From: Wolbachia endosymbiont of Ctenocephalides felis wCfeJ
GTDB lineage: Bacteria > Pseudomonadota > Alphaproteobacteria > Rickettsiales > Anaplasmataceae
Assembly: GCF_012277315.1 (NCBI RefSeq)
Contig: NZ_CP051157.1
Location: 558,001 to 622,000 of the forward strand
DNA: 64,000 nt
Reading direction: 5' to 3'
Part shown: in pieces, positions 14,799 through 23,417 of the stretch
Position numbering within the stretch: the first letter of the stretch is position 1
Layout: every line of letters begins with the position of its first letter
Translations under genes and position numbers: made by a program
The notes under the pieces: model-generated
Databases searched by the model: none
Seen by the model: the letters and a program-made list of their open reading frames with translations, nothing else
Told to the model about the DNA's origin: nothing

Positions 14799-15301
14799 TC
14801 TTACTGAGAAAAGTAGAAAGAAAGCTTAAAATATTTTTTACAAAAAATTGCTTAACATACTTTATAGCTTTACTATAACTGGTGGCGAAGGTGTTTTAGG
14901 ATCCAAAAATCTCTCTTCGCTTGCAAGCTTTTCCATTAAATAACGAAGTTCACTAAAAAGCTTAGTGTATCTTCTTCAGTGCATGTAGGTGCACATGCAT
15001 GCTTATTTCTGTCGTATGCGCGCTGCATTTTTCCTGGATCTTTCTTATAGGAGGTTCATCATGTCTATAATTTTAAACTATGCATATTGTTAGCTTGAGT
15101 ATAATAAAAACCAGATAGTATCTTGGGTTTTTATCGTAAAATAGCCAACAAGAGGTAATGTTATTAACTTAAGAGCTTTTACTTAAAAAGGACATGCTTT
15201 AGACTTTTTTATTGGGAGAAGCAAAAGTACTTTCCTATAGTTTTTGGAATGGTAAAGGTTTTTATACACTTGGATATAATAATTCTAATATACCTTTAAA
15301 A
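14799..15301. other. Non-coding spacer with gene debris after ccmA
   Basis: The spacer holds a frameshifted gene fragment on the minus strand (14862-15052, listed separately). It also has a terminator-like inverted repeat near 15106-15140 (AAAAACCAGATA answered by TATCTTGGGTTTTT). A 40-residue open stretch on the plus strand (about 15199-15324, containing FWNGKGFYTLGYNNSN) runs into the left end of the MITE at 15302. The last may be the end of another broken gene; I cannot name it. Confidence 0.4.
14862..15052 (-). pseudogene. Frameshifted gene fragment of unknown family
   Basis: Reading from 15052 downward, one frame gives KKDPGKMQRAYDRNKHAC and then APTCTEEDTL. After a one-base shift near 14968 the adjacent frame gives KLFSELRYLMEKLASEER and FLDPKTPSPPVIVKL up to a stop at 14862. 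The two halves read as one protein C-terminus. No start or upstream part is present. I do not recognise the family. Confidence 0.35.
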
Positions 15302-15590
15302 ATATCTGTTCAGGAACGTGGCTAATGTGCGAATATTGAAGCAAAAGTGGTGTCATCAAAGTAGCAGACACTTGGATCCAGGAAAGTTTGCTTGCTAAAC
15401 TTATTTGGTAATCATAGAAGGCAGCTAATCTTATACTAAAACACAACGTTTTCAATAAGACTGCAAAAAAGGCTGGATTCCAGCGTCAAGCGCTGGAATG
15501 ACACCCTTTGTTGTAAATTCACTTTTACTCTGTGATTATCTTTTTATACTACCTTGTCTACCTTATTTTGCCACTCCGCTGAACAGATAC
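15302..15590. mobile_element. MITE-like element (copy A), no transposase
   Basis: A 289-bp non-coding element with termini related to GTATCYGTTCAG. Left end: ATATCTGTTCAGGAACGTGG. Right end: CCACTCCGCTGAACAGATAC. The same ends and flanking interior (GCAAAAGTGGTGT on the left, CTACCTTATTTTGCCACTCC on the right) bound the better-preserved copy at 37969-38288. The middle carries palindromes built on GGATTCCAGCGTCAAGCGCTGG. The flanks CTTTAAAA and TTTTGAAA could be a decayed 8-bp target duplication. Confidence 0.7.
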
Positions 15591-15620
15591 TTTTGAAATA
15601 CTTAGAAGCATCTATCCACA

Positions 15621-16568
15621 TCAGAAATGATAGGTCAATCCAAAGTCTAAACCGTATATACCAAATCTATTTGTGATAGTTGCAGTAGTGGATTCAATGC
15701 GCGCGGGTTCATCAACCCCAGCTTTGTTTCCTCCACTAGGGGTATATTTCTCACCTTTTAGTATCTTGATTACAGGTACAATGTCTTTAAATTCGTTACC
15801 GAGAATACCGAAATAGCGCAAACCAGCAAATGCCTGCACTTGCGCTGTGAGTTGGTAATTAGCACCAAGCTTTGCTTGATAAGCAAATGCATATCTTGTT
15901 CTTCCTAAAAACTTGACCTTAGTCAATCCTCCACCAACACCAACATAAGGCACAAGTTGCATTTCTTCTTTATTAAAGTCGTAATATACATTCACCATTC
16001 CAGCCAAATTATTAAAGCCTTCATTTTTCATTCTGAATGCAGCTCTAAAATCTGCTAGATTTTTACTAATGTTGTCACATTTTTCAGTATCTACTTTAGC
16101 CTCATCCTTGGTCTTAAAAAACTTAATACTTACCCAGGGTGAGCCACATTTTGCTCCAACAGAATACTCTTTCTTACGACGAAGTTCAACATACCTCGCA
16201 TGATTTTTATTTGAATAATCTTTATCGTATAAGTCAGTTTGAGAATATAAACCTTCAAGCTCAACTCTCATATCACCCAGCGAATATCCTATTGAAGCAC
16301 CACCAGCAAATCCTGGAACGTATTTAGGGTTATGCCCAGCTTCAATTCTCCCTTTCTTATTAATACTAAAAACTCCATCTGTTACATCACTTTTTGCATC
16401 TTCTTTTCCTTCTAGACTTCCTATATTATTGAATAATGCTCCAAAATAGTTGGCCTTAACGTAAAAATTTTCTAGGTTGTTTATTTGAGCCTCATTAGAC
16501 AAGCATTCAACCGAAAAGGTAAGCAAAAATGCCAGTACACATGCTACCCTAAGCTTTTCACTCATCAT
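15621..16568 (-). CDS. wspB: Wolbachia surface protein family, WspB-like
   Basis: A 315-residue outer-membrane beta-barrel of the surface antigen / OMP_b-brl type. A Sec signal peptide (MMSEKLRVACVLAFLLTFSV, cleaved near ECLSNEA) is followed by the WSP pattern NFYVKANYFGALF. Alternating strands follow, such as GGASIGYSLGDMRVELEGLY and LVPYVGVGGGLTKVKF. The protein ends in GIYGLDFGLTYHF with the terminal Phe needed for barrel insertion. Its length, its pccB neighbour and the extra loop around residues 130-175 (KKEYSVGAKCGSPW) favour WspB over Wsp. The gene is intact. GGGAGG lies 5-10 bp upstream of the ATG (on the minus strand, TACAGGGAGGCTAC). The exposed loops probably meet the host vacuole. 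Confidence 0.85.
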   Translation of the reverse strand: MMSEKLRVACVLAFLLTFSVECLSNEAQINNLENFYVKANYFGALFNNIGSLEGKEDAKSDVTDGVFSINKKGRIEAGHNPKYVPGFAGGASIGYSLGDMRVELEGLYSQTDLYDKDYSNKNHARYVELRRKKEYSVGAKCGSPWVSIKFFKTKDEAKVDTEKCDNISKNLADFRAAFRMKNEGFNNLAGMVNVYYDFNKEEMQLVPYVGVGGGLTKVKFLGRTRYAFAYQAKLGANYQLTAQVQAFAGLRYFGILGNEFKDIVPVIKILKGEKYTPSGGNKAGVDEPARIESTTATITNRFGIYGLDFGLTYHF

Positions 16569-16693
16569 TTGTAGCCTCCCTGTAGCTAAAAATCATATTT
16601 ATCACTTAAGAAGCTATTTATGTCAAGAACAGAATTTTTTACACTTTTAAAAAGTAATGTATACTTCGTTGACTGAAAATCACTTTTTTTGAT

Positions 16694-18220
16694 ATGCAAG
16701 ATTTTAAAATACTAGAAAATCTAAAAACTAAAGCTCTAGAAGCTGAAAAAGGAGGTGGTCTTAATAGGATCAATAAACAACATGAAAAAGGGAAATTAAC
16801 TGCTAGAGAAAGGCTTAGTATATTGCTCGATGAAAACTCATTTGAAGAATACGATAAGTTCGTAAAACATCATGCAACTGACTTTGGCATGCAAAATGCC
16901 AACTTTCTAGGTGACGGAGTTGTAATTGGCCATGGCACTATTTACGGCAGAAAGGTTTTTGTTTATTCCCAGGATTTTACTGTCTTTGGTGGATCGCTTG
17001 GTGCTTCACATGCAAAGAAAATATGCAAAATTATGGATATGGCAATCAATGCCAGGACTCCAATTATCGGGCTAAATGACTCAGGTGGAGCCAGAATTCA
17101 AGAAGGAGTAAATTCTCTTGCCGGTTATGGAGAGATTTTTCAAAGAAATGTCAATGCATCAGGCGTTATACCACAAATTTCTTTAATCATGGGACCATGT
17201 GCTGGCGGTGCAGTTTATTCTCCAGCATTAACTGACTTTACTTTTATGGTGAAAAACAGTTCATACATGTTTATAACTGGACCAGATGTAGTAAAAAAGG
17301 TCACCTACGAAGATGTAAGCCATGAAGACCTCGGTGGGGCAAAAGTGCATACAAGCAAAACAGGAGTCGCAGATTTCGCATTTAATAATGATGTTGAAAT
17401 GCTGCTAAAAATGCGTGAATTCTTTACCTTTTTACCAGCAAACAATCAGGAATCTCCTAAATCTGTGCCAACCTGCGATAATATTGATGAAATTGATGAA
17501 TCCTTAAATACCCTGATTCCTCACAATCCTAATACTCCTTATGATATGTGTGAACTTATTGAAAAGGTGTGTGATGAAAGGAAGTTTTTTGAACTGAAAC
17601 CTGATTTTGCTCGTAACGTTATAATTGGTTTTGGTAGAATTAAAGGAAATACTATTGGTATTGTTGCAAATCAACCTATGCACCTTGCAGGATGTTTGGA
17701 TATTGATTCCTCAAGAAAAGCTGCAAGATTTGTAAGGTTCTGTGACGCATTTAATATCCCTCTCATCACACTCATTGACGTTCCAGGGTTTTTGCCCGGC
17801 ACAAATCAAGAATACAATAATATAATACAGCATGGAGCAAAGCTACTTTACGCTTATGCTGAAGCAACTGTGCCAAAAATTAGCCTTATCACTAGAAAAG
17901 CGTATGGTGGGGCATATATCGTCATGAACTCTAAACATCTAAAAGGTGATATAAACTATGCTTGGCCAACTGCTGAAATAGCTGTGATGGGCCCTGAAGG
18001 TGCAGTTGAAATTATATTTCGACATGAAAAAGACCAACAAACACTAATTAAAGAATACAAAGAAAAATTTGCTAATCCATTTTTTGCCGCATCACATGGG
18101 TATATTGATGGTATAATAGTGCCAAGTAAAACGAGGCATCACCTTCATAAGGCATTAGAGCTACTCAGGAATAAGAAAGTAGACAGGATATGGAAAAAGC
18201 ATGATAACCTGCCTCTGTAA
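16694..18220 (+). CDS. pccB: Propionyl-CoA carboxylase beta subunit (carboxyltransferase)
   Basis: Transfers the carboxyl group from biotin-carboxyl carrier to propionyl-CoA, giving methylmalonyl-CoA. It has 508 residues, close to the usual 510. Two crotonase-fold halves are visible. The first carries [20 protein letters not shown] and [16 protein letters not shown] (CoA and biotin oxyanion sites). The second carries the conserved [17 protein letters not shown] and [18 protein letters not shown]. The biotin-bearing alpha subunit is not next to it. wspB lies divergently upstream. The ATG follows a T-rich tract without a clear Shine-Dalgarno. Confidence 0.93.
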   Translation: MQDFKILENLKTKALEAEKGGGLNRINKQHEKGKLTARERLSILLDENSFEEYDKFVKHHATDFGMQNANFLGDGVVIGHGTIYGRKVFVYSQDFTVFGGSLGASHAKKICKIMDMAINARTPIIGLNDSGGARIQEGVNSLAGYGEIFQRNVNASGVIPQISLIMGPCAGGAVYSPALTDFTFMVKNSSYMFITGPDVVKKVTYEDVSHEDLGGAKVHTSKTGVADFAFNNDVEMLLKMREFFTFLPANNQESPKSVPTCDNIDEIDESLNTLIPHNPNTPYDMCELIEKVCDERKFFELKPDFARNVIIGFGRIKGNTIGIVANQPMHLAGCLDIDSSRKAARFVRFCDAFNIPLITLIDVPGFLPGTNQEYNNIIQHGAKLLYAYAEATVPKISLITRKAYGGAYIVMNSKHLKGDINYAWPTAEIAVMGPEGAVEIIFRHEKDQQTLIKEYKEKFANPFFAASHGYIDGIIVPSKTRHHLHKALELLRNKKVDRIWKKHDNLPL

Positions 18221-18308
18221 CTCTAGAAGGGTGCGGTCTTTTACTTGAGCTTTTTAATTTGAAACAAATGTAAAAGATGGCTTAAACTAGCTATCTTTAA
18301 AAATACGG

Positions 18309-18337
18309 TTGAATAAATATTAATAATAGTGTATAAT
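18309..18337 (+). promoter_or_regulatory. Sigma70-like promoter of first Rpn-type gene
   Basis: TTGAAT (18309-18314), a 17-bp spacer, then TATAAT (18332-18337), 26 bp before the GTG start. The same arrangement and surrounding sequence recur before the second gene at 19289-19317, so the promoter was copied with the gene. Confidence 0.7.
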
Positions 18338-18363
18338 TATTAATAATTTTAAGCACGATAGTT

Positions 18364-19251
18364 GTGGCTTTCTCAAAATTTCTCGACCCTAAAAATGATG
18401 TAGCGTTTCGTCGTATCTTTGGTACTGAAAAGAATAAGGACATCCTCATTCATTTTCTCAATGATATCTTGGGCTTTACTGGCAAGGATGAAATAAAAGA
18501 AATAGAGTTTCTCAGCACTATTCAAGATGCTGAAATTGCCTCTAAAAAGCAGAGCATTGTTGATGTTCTCTGCAGAGATGAAAATGGGGTGCAAGTGATA
18601 GTCGAAATGCAGGTTGCTAAAACTAAAGGTTTTGAAAAACGTGCTCAATACTATGCTGCAAAAGCGTACTCAAGGCAGGCTAATAAAGGTGATCAATATG
18701 AAAACCTCAAAGAAATTATCTTCATTGCTATAGCAGATTGTATCCTGTTCCCTGATAAATCCGAGTATAAATCAAAACACACTATTCGAGATGAAGATAC
18801 TAATGAACATGATTTAAAAGATTTTTATTTCACATTTATTGAACTGCCAAAATTTCCCAAGACGAAGGAAGATCAGTTGGAGAGCATAGTTGAAAAATGG
18901 GTCTACTTCTTCAAGTATGCGGAAGAAACTAGTGAAAGAGAGTTGGAAAGAATAATAGGAAGTGATGTAATCATCAAAAAAGCATATGAGGAGCTAAATA
19001 GATTCAACTGGTCAGAAAAAGAATTCATTGCCTACGAACAAGAGATCAAGCGTATTCGTGATGAGAAAGCTGTCCTCGCTCAAAAACTTGATGATGCTAG
19101 AGATGAAGGTAGAAGAATTGGTAAAGAGGAAGGAAAAACCGAAGGGAAGGTTGAAGTTGCAAAAGCGATGCTGGCTAGTAATGTTGATATCAGTACTATT
19201 GCCAAGTTTACAGGCCTCTCCATTAATGAAATCAAAGAGTTGCAGGATTAG
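18364..19251 (+). CDS. Rpn family recombination-promoting nuclease / putative transposase
   Basis: A 295-residue protein of the PD-(D/E)XK 'Rpn/PDDEXK transposase' family. The N-terminus FSKFLDPKNDVAFRRIFG is diagnostic. The nuclease core is SIVDVLCRDENG followed by VQVIVEMQVAK (D..ExQ). The C-terminal part is a charged helix (ARDEGRRIGKEEGKTEGK) followed by the short tail VAKAMLASNVDISTIAKFTG. These proteins promote recA-independent recombination in the characterised E. coli relatives. Whether this one acts is unknown. It starts with GTG. It is 93 bp upstream of a paralogue with the same promoter. Confidence 0.88.
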   Translation: MAFSKFLDPKNDVAFRRIFGTEKNKDILIHFLNDILGFTGKDEIKEIEFLSTIQDAEIASKKQSIVDVLCRDENGVQVIVEMQVAKTKGFEKRAQYYAAKAYSRQANKGDQYENLKEIIFIAIADCILFPDKSEYKSKHTIRDEDTNEHDLKDFYFTFIELPKFPKTKEDQLESIVEKWVYFFKYAEETSERELERIIGSDVIIKKAYEELNRFNWSEKEFIAYEQEIKRIRDEKAVLAQKLDDARDEGRRIGKEEGKTEGKVEVAKAMLASNVDISTIAKFTGLSINEIKELQD

Positions 19252-19288
19252 TATATGCTTGTGAGCTATAGTTAAGCTAAAAATACGG

Positions 19289-19317
19289 TTGAATAATTGT
19301 TAATAATAATGTATAAT
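19289..19317 (+). promoter_or_regulatory. Sigma70-like promoter of second Rpn-type gene
   Basis: TTGAAT (19289-19294), a 17-bp spacer, then TATAAT (19312-19317), 27 bp before the ATG at 19345. The surrounding AAATACGGTTGAATAA and GTATAATTATTAATA are shared with the upstream copy. Confidence 0.7.
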
Positions 19318-19344
19318 TATTAATACTTTTTAAGTAAATTTCTT

Positions 19345-20214
19345 ATGGCTTTGTCAAAGTTTTTAGACCCAAAAAACAATTATGCCTTTAGACGAATTTT
19401 TGGCACTGAGAAAAATAAAGATATTCTCATTCATTTTCTTAATGATGTTTTAGGTCTTACTGGTGAAGCTAAAATAAAGGATGTAAAGTTTCTAAGTCCC
19501 ATTCAAAACCCTGACATTGCTGCTAAAAAGGAGAGTATTGTCGATGTACTCTGTAGAGATTCTTCAGGTGTTCAGTTCATATGCGAGATGCAGGTTGCTA
19601 GAACGACTGGCTTTGAAAAACGCGCTCAATACTATGCTGCTGGAGCTTATTTTAGCCAAGCCGGGATAGGTGACAAATATCATGAACTTAAAGAAGTTAT
19701 TTTCATTGCCATCACTGATTTTATTCTATTTCCTAATAAATCAGCCTACAAATCAGATCATGTTACTCTTGATAAGATTACTCACGAACATGACCTGAAG
19801 GACTTTAGTTTTACTTTCATAGAATTACCGAAGTTTCCAAAAACGAAAGAGGATCAATTAGAAAATATAGTAGAAAAGTGGTGTTACTTTTTTAAATATG
19901 CAAGTGAGACTAGTGAAGAGGATCTAAAAAAAATAGTAGGGAGTGATGAGATTATTGGCAAAGCTTATAATGAGTTAATAGAGTATAATTGGACTAGGGA
20001 AGAGCGGGATATATATCGACAGGCTAAGAAAAATGAGGATGATAATGTATCTTGCCTCAACCAGAAATTTAATGAAGGAAAAACTGAAGGGAAGATAGAA
20101 GGAAAAATTGAAGTTGCAAAAGCGATGCTGGCTAATAATATTGATATCAATACTATTGCTAAGTTTACAGATCTTTCTATCAATAAGATTAAAGAATTAA
20201 GTGAAAGCCAATAG
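19345..20214 (+). CDS. Rpn family recombination-promoting nuclease / putative transposase (paralogue)
   Basis: A 289-residue protein, the tandem paralogue of the gene at 18364. It begins LSKFLDPKNNYAFRRIFG. The nuclease motif is SIVDVLCRDSSG then VQFICEMQVAR. The two proteins are similar along the first 215 residues, diverge in the linker, and share the tail EVAKAMLANNIDINTIAKFT. Both frames are intact, so the duplication has not yet decayed. It is followed by tRNA-Thr on the other strand. Confidence 0.88.
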   Translation: MALSKFLDPKNNYAFRRIFGTEKNKDILIHFLNDVLGLTGEAKIKDVKFLSPIQNPDIAAKKESIVDVLCRDSSGVQFICEMQVARTTGFEKRAQYYAAGAYFSQAGIGDKYHELKEVIFIAITDFILFPNKSAYKSDHVTLDKITHEHDLKDFSFTFIELPKFPKTKEDQLENIVEKWCYFFKYASETSEEDLKKIVGSDEIIGKAYNELIEYNWTREERDIYRQAKKNEDDNVSCLNQKFNEGKTEGKIEGKIEVAKAMLANNIDINTIAKFTDLSINKIKELSESQ

Positions 20215-20255
20215 ACGGTTAAGTTTTTTTACAAGGTATGCAACACTTTAAGGTG

Positions 20256-20328
20256 TGCCGTTACCAAGACTCGAACTTGGGACCTCGTCATTACCAATGA
20301 CGTACTCTACCACCTGAGCTATAACGGC
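20256..20328 (-). tRNA. tRNA-Thr (GGT)
   Basis: A 73-nt cloverleaf on the minus strand. The acceptor GCCGTTA pairs with TAACGGC, the D arm begins GCTCAGGTGG, and the anticodon stem CGTCA/TGACG encloses TTGGTAA, giving anticodon GGT. The T arm is CCAAG-TTCGAGT-CTTGG. The CCA end is not encoded. It reads opposite to the flanking protein genes. Confidence 0.96.
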
Positions 20329-20342
20329 AGGATTTATATATA

Positions 20343-20492
20343 ATGATAATGAATAATACAAAAAAGAATAAGGAAAAAGAAGAAGAGAGAAAAAGATTAG
20401 CAAAAGCTTTAAAACAAAATATTCTAAAAAGGAAAAAGCAGCAACAGGGTAGAAAAAATGCCAGAACTACCGGAAGTGGAAGTAATATCTAA
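20343..20492 (+). CDS. Small basic protein overlapping mutM start
   Basis: A 49-residue frame (MIMNNTKKNKEKEEERK then RLAKALKQNILKRKKQQQ), very rich in Lys, Arg and Glu. It overlaps the mutM start by 35 bp. The core LAKALKQNILKRKKQ resembles small alphaproteobacterial proteins with the pattern LA.AL..NL.RRK.Q that I recall but cannot look up. No clear Shine-Dalgarno is present. It may be translationally coupled to mutM. It could also be chance in an A-rich stretch. Confidence 0.45.
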   Translation: MIMNNTKKNKEKEEERKRLAKALKQNILKRKKQQQGRKNARTTGSGSNI

Positions 20493-21273
20493 CTTTTTGT
20501 TTAATAAAGTAAAAAACAAGCAAATAAGCTGTGTTACAGTCAATAATTGGAATTTACGTGTACCGGTAACACAAAATATCGATAACATACTAAAGAACAA
20601 ATGCATAAGCAGTATCAAGCGTAGAGGTAAATACATAATCTGGAATACAGACAATGATATAGCTGTAATATTACATCTTGGCATGAGCGGAAAGCTTATA
20701 TACGCTGAAGATAATCAAGTGCAGAATAAACATGATCACGTAATATTTTCGTTTTCCGACAATGCTTCAATAGTCTTTAATGATCCAAGAAGGTTTGGGT
20801 TGGTTGTCGTTTTAAACAAAGCACAAGAAGTAAATTTTTTTAATGACTTCGGAATAGAGCCCTTAACGGATGAATTCAGTGGAGGCTATTTGCAGAAGCT
20901 ACTGAAAAACAGGAAAGCAAATATCAAATCAGCATTAATGGACAACAAATTAATAGTTGGTGTAGGTAACATATATGCTTCTGAAAGCTTGTTTAGAGCC
21001 CGCATATCACCGCTCAGATCAGCAAGGGACTTAACTTACAGCGAATGCAAAAGACTTGCTGTTGAAATAAAAAATACTCTAAGTGATGCAATTGCTGCAG
21101 GTGGTTCAACGCTGAGAGATTATGCACAGCCATCCGGATCTGTCGGATACTTCCAAAACAGTTTTTACGTATACGGTCAAGTTCAAAAACCTTGCAAAAT
21201 TTGTAATAACACCATAACACTTATACGACAAAATGGCCGTAGCACTTATTTCTGCAACGCATGTCAGAATTAA
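20458..21273 (+). CDS. mutM: Formamidopyrimidine-DNA glycosylase
   Basis: Removes oxidised purines such as 8-oxoguanine and nicks the abasic site. It has 271 residues, the usual size. The N-terminal catalytic Pro and Glu are in MPELPEVEV. HLGMSGKL and DPRRFGLV line the active site. The H2TH region includes GVGNIYASE. The zinc finger at the C-terminus has CKICN and CNAC, with the DNA-binding RSTYFC. The gene appears complete. The following pdxH starts 17 bp after its stop. Confidence 0.95.
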   Translation: MPELPEVEVISNFLFNKVKNKQISCVTVNNWNLRVPVTQNIDNILKNKCISSIKRRGKYIIWNTDNDIAVILHLGMSGKLIYAEDNQVQNKHDHVIFSFSDNASIVFNDPRRFGLVVVLNKAQEVNFFNDFGIEPLTDEFSGGYLQKLLKNRKANIKSALMDNKLIVGVGNIYASESLFRARISPLRSARDLTYSECKRLAVEIKNTLSDAIAAGGSTLRDYAQPSGSVGYFQNSFYVYGQVQKPCKICNNTITLIRQNGRSTYFCNACQN

Positions 21274-21289
21274 GATTTTATTCTTTGGT

Positions 21290-21883
21290 ATGATATTTTT
21301 ACCTGAAAAAGATCCGTTTGATTTGTTTTCGCAATGGTATAAAGCGGTACTCAATTCTTCATGTAAAGAGCCAACTGCAATGACGCTGGCGACTTGTAGC
21401 AAAGACTACATTCCATCTGCAAGAGTAGTATTGCTAAAGGAATATAGCGAAGAAAGCTTCGTGTTCTTCACTAATGTAAATAGCAGAAAAGGAAAAGAAT
21501 TGACCGAGAACCCCAAAGCTGCACTGGTATTTCACTGGATAGAGTTTTCTAGGCAGGTACGAATTGAGGGAGATGTTAAACTCCTAGACGGTGAAAAAAC
21601 TGACGAATATTTCTCCTCTCGAGCACGCGATAGTCAAATTAGCGCATGGTGTTCAAAACAATCGAGCGTTCTGAAAAATTGGCAAGATTTTGAGCAAGCT
21701 ATCACACTAAAGGAAAAAGAACTTTACAATACACAAGTTCCTCGTCCTGACTTTTGGGTGGGATTCTGCGTAATCCCAAAAGTAATTGAATTTTGGCAAG
21801 AAGGTGAACATAGAAGACACACTAGATTTAGATATACTCTTGCTAAGGGAAGCAATTGGAAGGTGGAACAATTATATCCCTAA
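21290..21883 (+). CDS. pdxH: Pyridoxamine 5'-phosphate oxidase
   Basis: FMN enzyme that oxidises PNP/PMP to pyridoxal 5'-phosphate. From the ATG at 21290 it has 197 residues, near the family length. The frame opens at 21233 but that would overlap mutM and add an alien leader. Family segments include PFDLFSQWY, SARVVLLKEY, FFTNVNSRKG, LVFHWIEFSRQVRIEG and the C-terminal WVGFCVIP.VIEFWQ with RHTRFRY (substrate phosphate and FMN contacts). Confidence 0.93.
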   Translation: MIFLPEKDPFDLFSQWYKAVLNSSCKEPTAMTLATCSKDYIPSARVVLLKEYSEESFVFFTNVNSRKGKELTENPKAALVFHWIEFSRQVRIEGDVKLLDGEKTDEYFSSRARDSQISAWCSKQSSVLKNWQDFEQAITLKEKELYNTQVPRPDFWVGFCVIPKVIEFWQEGEHRRHTRFRYTLAKGSNWKVEQLYP

Positions 21884-22186
21884 TGTTATTGGAAAGTTCC
21901 TGATCCTCCTCAACTTACTATGTAGATATTGATAACAGCAAGGCTATTTGGAGGGCATTCTATCAACTTTGTCATGCAAGTAGATGACACTGGGACGGCA
22001 CCTTATTGGTAGACAATGCTCGTGCAACTGTACGTTTTTCCTCAAACCATAATGCAAGGGGTTTTTGGCTTAGATTCTACAGTTTATAGGGATATGGAAA
22101 ACCTTACTTATTTTATTGTCACTGTTTACTTCCTGTAAAAAACATGTTATTAATAAATTGAATCTTTTAGTAGAATGGAGGAAGTT
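21884..22186. other. Spacer before rpmF with decayed palindromic repeat
   Basis: A degenerate palindromic-repeat half (GTAGATGACACTGGGACGG) lies at 21980-21998. A short open stretch that would read KTLLILLSLFTSC (about 22098-22140) looks like a lipoprotein signal with a lipobox. However it has no normal start codon and runs into rpmF in another frame, so it is at most a decayed lipoprotein. Nothing else is seen. Confidence 0.4.
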
Positions 22187-22369
22187 TTGGCAGTTCCAAA
22201 GAGAAAAAAGTCAAAGTCAAGGCGTAATATGCATCGTTCTCATCATGCTATTGAGCCTAAGAACATTGTGGTATGCTCAACAACTGGGGAGTTTATGTTA
22301 CCTCACAACATAGCAGTTGATGGCAGCTATAAAGGAAAACGGGTTTTCATCAAACAACAGGCAGAATAA
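22187..22369 (+). CDS. rpmF: 50S ribosomal protein L32
   Basis: A 60-residue L32 (MAVPKRKKSKSRRNMHRSHH). I chose the TTG at 22187 as start because GGAGG lies 6-10 bp before it and the product then begins AVPKRKKSKSRRN as in the family. The ATG at 22175 lies inside that Shine-Dalgarno stretch. The usual four-Cys zinc site is not complete: one Cys is seen in VVCSTTGEF. plsX follows after 10 bp, as in many bacteria. Confidence 0.93.
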   Translation: MAVPKRKKSKSRRNMHRSHHAIEPKNIVVCSTTGEFMLPHNIAVDGSYKGKRVFIKQQAE

Positions 22370-22379
22370 CTATCATGAT

Positions 22380-23417
22380 ATGTTACCCACGGTCAACAAT
22401 AACATAGTCATTGCACTTGACGCTATGGGAGGTGATTTTGCACCTCTCTCAGTGATTCAAGGTGCTGATTTTTTTTTGGGCAACCTTACTAACCCAGACA
22501 CTAAAGTTTTTTTTCATGTTTATGGAGATCAGAAAGAGATATCTCCTCTGCTCTCGAAATACAGCAGGGTCAGAGATAATTCTGAGTTGATTCATTGTTC
22601 TGACAATGTTCTTGCAAACGATAAACCATCTTTTGCGCTGAGGCATCGTAAGGACTCAAGTATGAAGGCTGCAATTGTTGCAGTGAAGGAAGGTAAAGCT
22701 TCTGGGGTAGTGTCTTCAGGCAATACTGGAGCGTTGATGGCAATTTCCAGATTTATTTTAGGAACACTGCCAAACATTTATCGCCCTGCTATTGTATCTG
22801 TTTGTCCAACGAAGACAAAGAGCTTTGCGCTGCTTGACCTTGGAGCAAATGTTGATTGTAATGCTGACTCGTTATTTCAATTTGCATTAATGGGGAGTAT
22901 ATTTGCAAGAATAGCATTAAAAGTTGACAATCCTGAGGTCGCTTTGCTAAATATTGGTACAGAAGAAGTTAAAGGCAATGACTCAGTACGAGGAGCTTTT
23001 GAGTTGCTCAAGAATACTCCAAGTATTAACTTCAAAGGATATGTAGAAGCAAGCAAATTTTTAGAGGGTAATGTAGATGTGATTGTTGCCGATGGTTTTG
23101 TTGGCAATGTAATGCTTAAAACGGCTGAAGCAACTGCTAGTACTTTTATCGATTTAATAAAGCAGGAAATATTCAGCTCGTGGATAACAAAAGTGCTTGT
23201 TGGTATGTTGTTGAAATCCAAATTAAGTAAGGCACTAATGCGTTTTAATCCTCAAATTAGAAGTGGTGCTATGTTTTTAGGGCTAAATGGTATTGTCATT
23301 AAAAGTCATGGAAATTCTGATGCTATTTCTTTTGCTCATGCTATAAAATTTGCAGTAAATGCCATTAGTGAAAATTTAAACCAGAAGATAATTAGTGAGG
23401 TAAGTCACGTTGAATAA
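22380..23417 (+). CDS. plsX: Acyl-ACP:phosphate acyltransferase PlsX
   Basis: Makes acyl-phosphate from acyl-ACP for phospholipid synthesis. It has 345 residues from the ATG at 22380; the frame is open further upstream but would overlap rpmF. Family motifs seen are IALDAMGGDFAP at the N-terminus, ASGVVSSGNTGALMA, ALLDLGANVDC, GTEEVKGND and VADGFVGNVMLKT. It overlaps fabH by 8 bp, forming the conserved rpmF-plsX-fabH operon. Confidence 0.95.
   Translation: MLPTVNNNIVIALDAMGGDFAPLSVIQGADFFLGNLTNPDTKVFFHVYGDQKEISPLLSKYSRVRDNSELIHCSDNVLANDKPSFALRHRKDSSMKAAIVAVKEGKASGVVSSGNTGALMAISRFILGTLPNIYRPAIVSVCPTKTKSFALLDLGANVDCNADSLFQFALMGSIFARIALKVDNPEVALLNIGTEEVKGNDSVRGAFELLKNTPSINFKGYVEASKFLEGNVDVIVADGFVGNVMLKTAEATASTFIDLIKQEIFSSWITKVLVGMLLKSKLSKALMRFNPQIRSGAMFLGLNGIVIKSHGNSDAISFAHAIKFAVNAISENLNQKIISEVSHVE

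Noticed and set aside
21106-21402. Minus-strand frames opposite mutM and pdxH, and similar long antisense frames across the window
   Set aside because: They lie opposite well-supported genes, lack ribosome sites and have no recognisable protein features.
22175-22186. rpmF starting at ATG 22175
   Set aside because: That start lies within the Shine-Dalgarno stretch and would add MEEV before the conserved L32 N-terminus.
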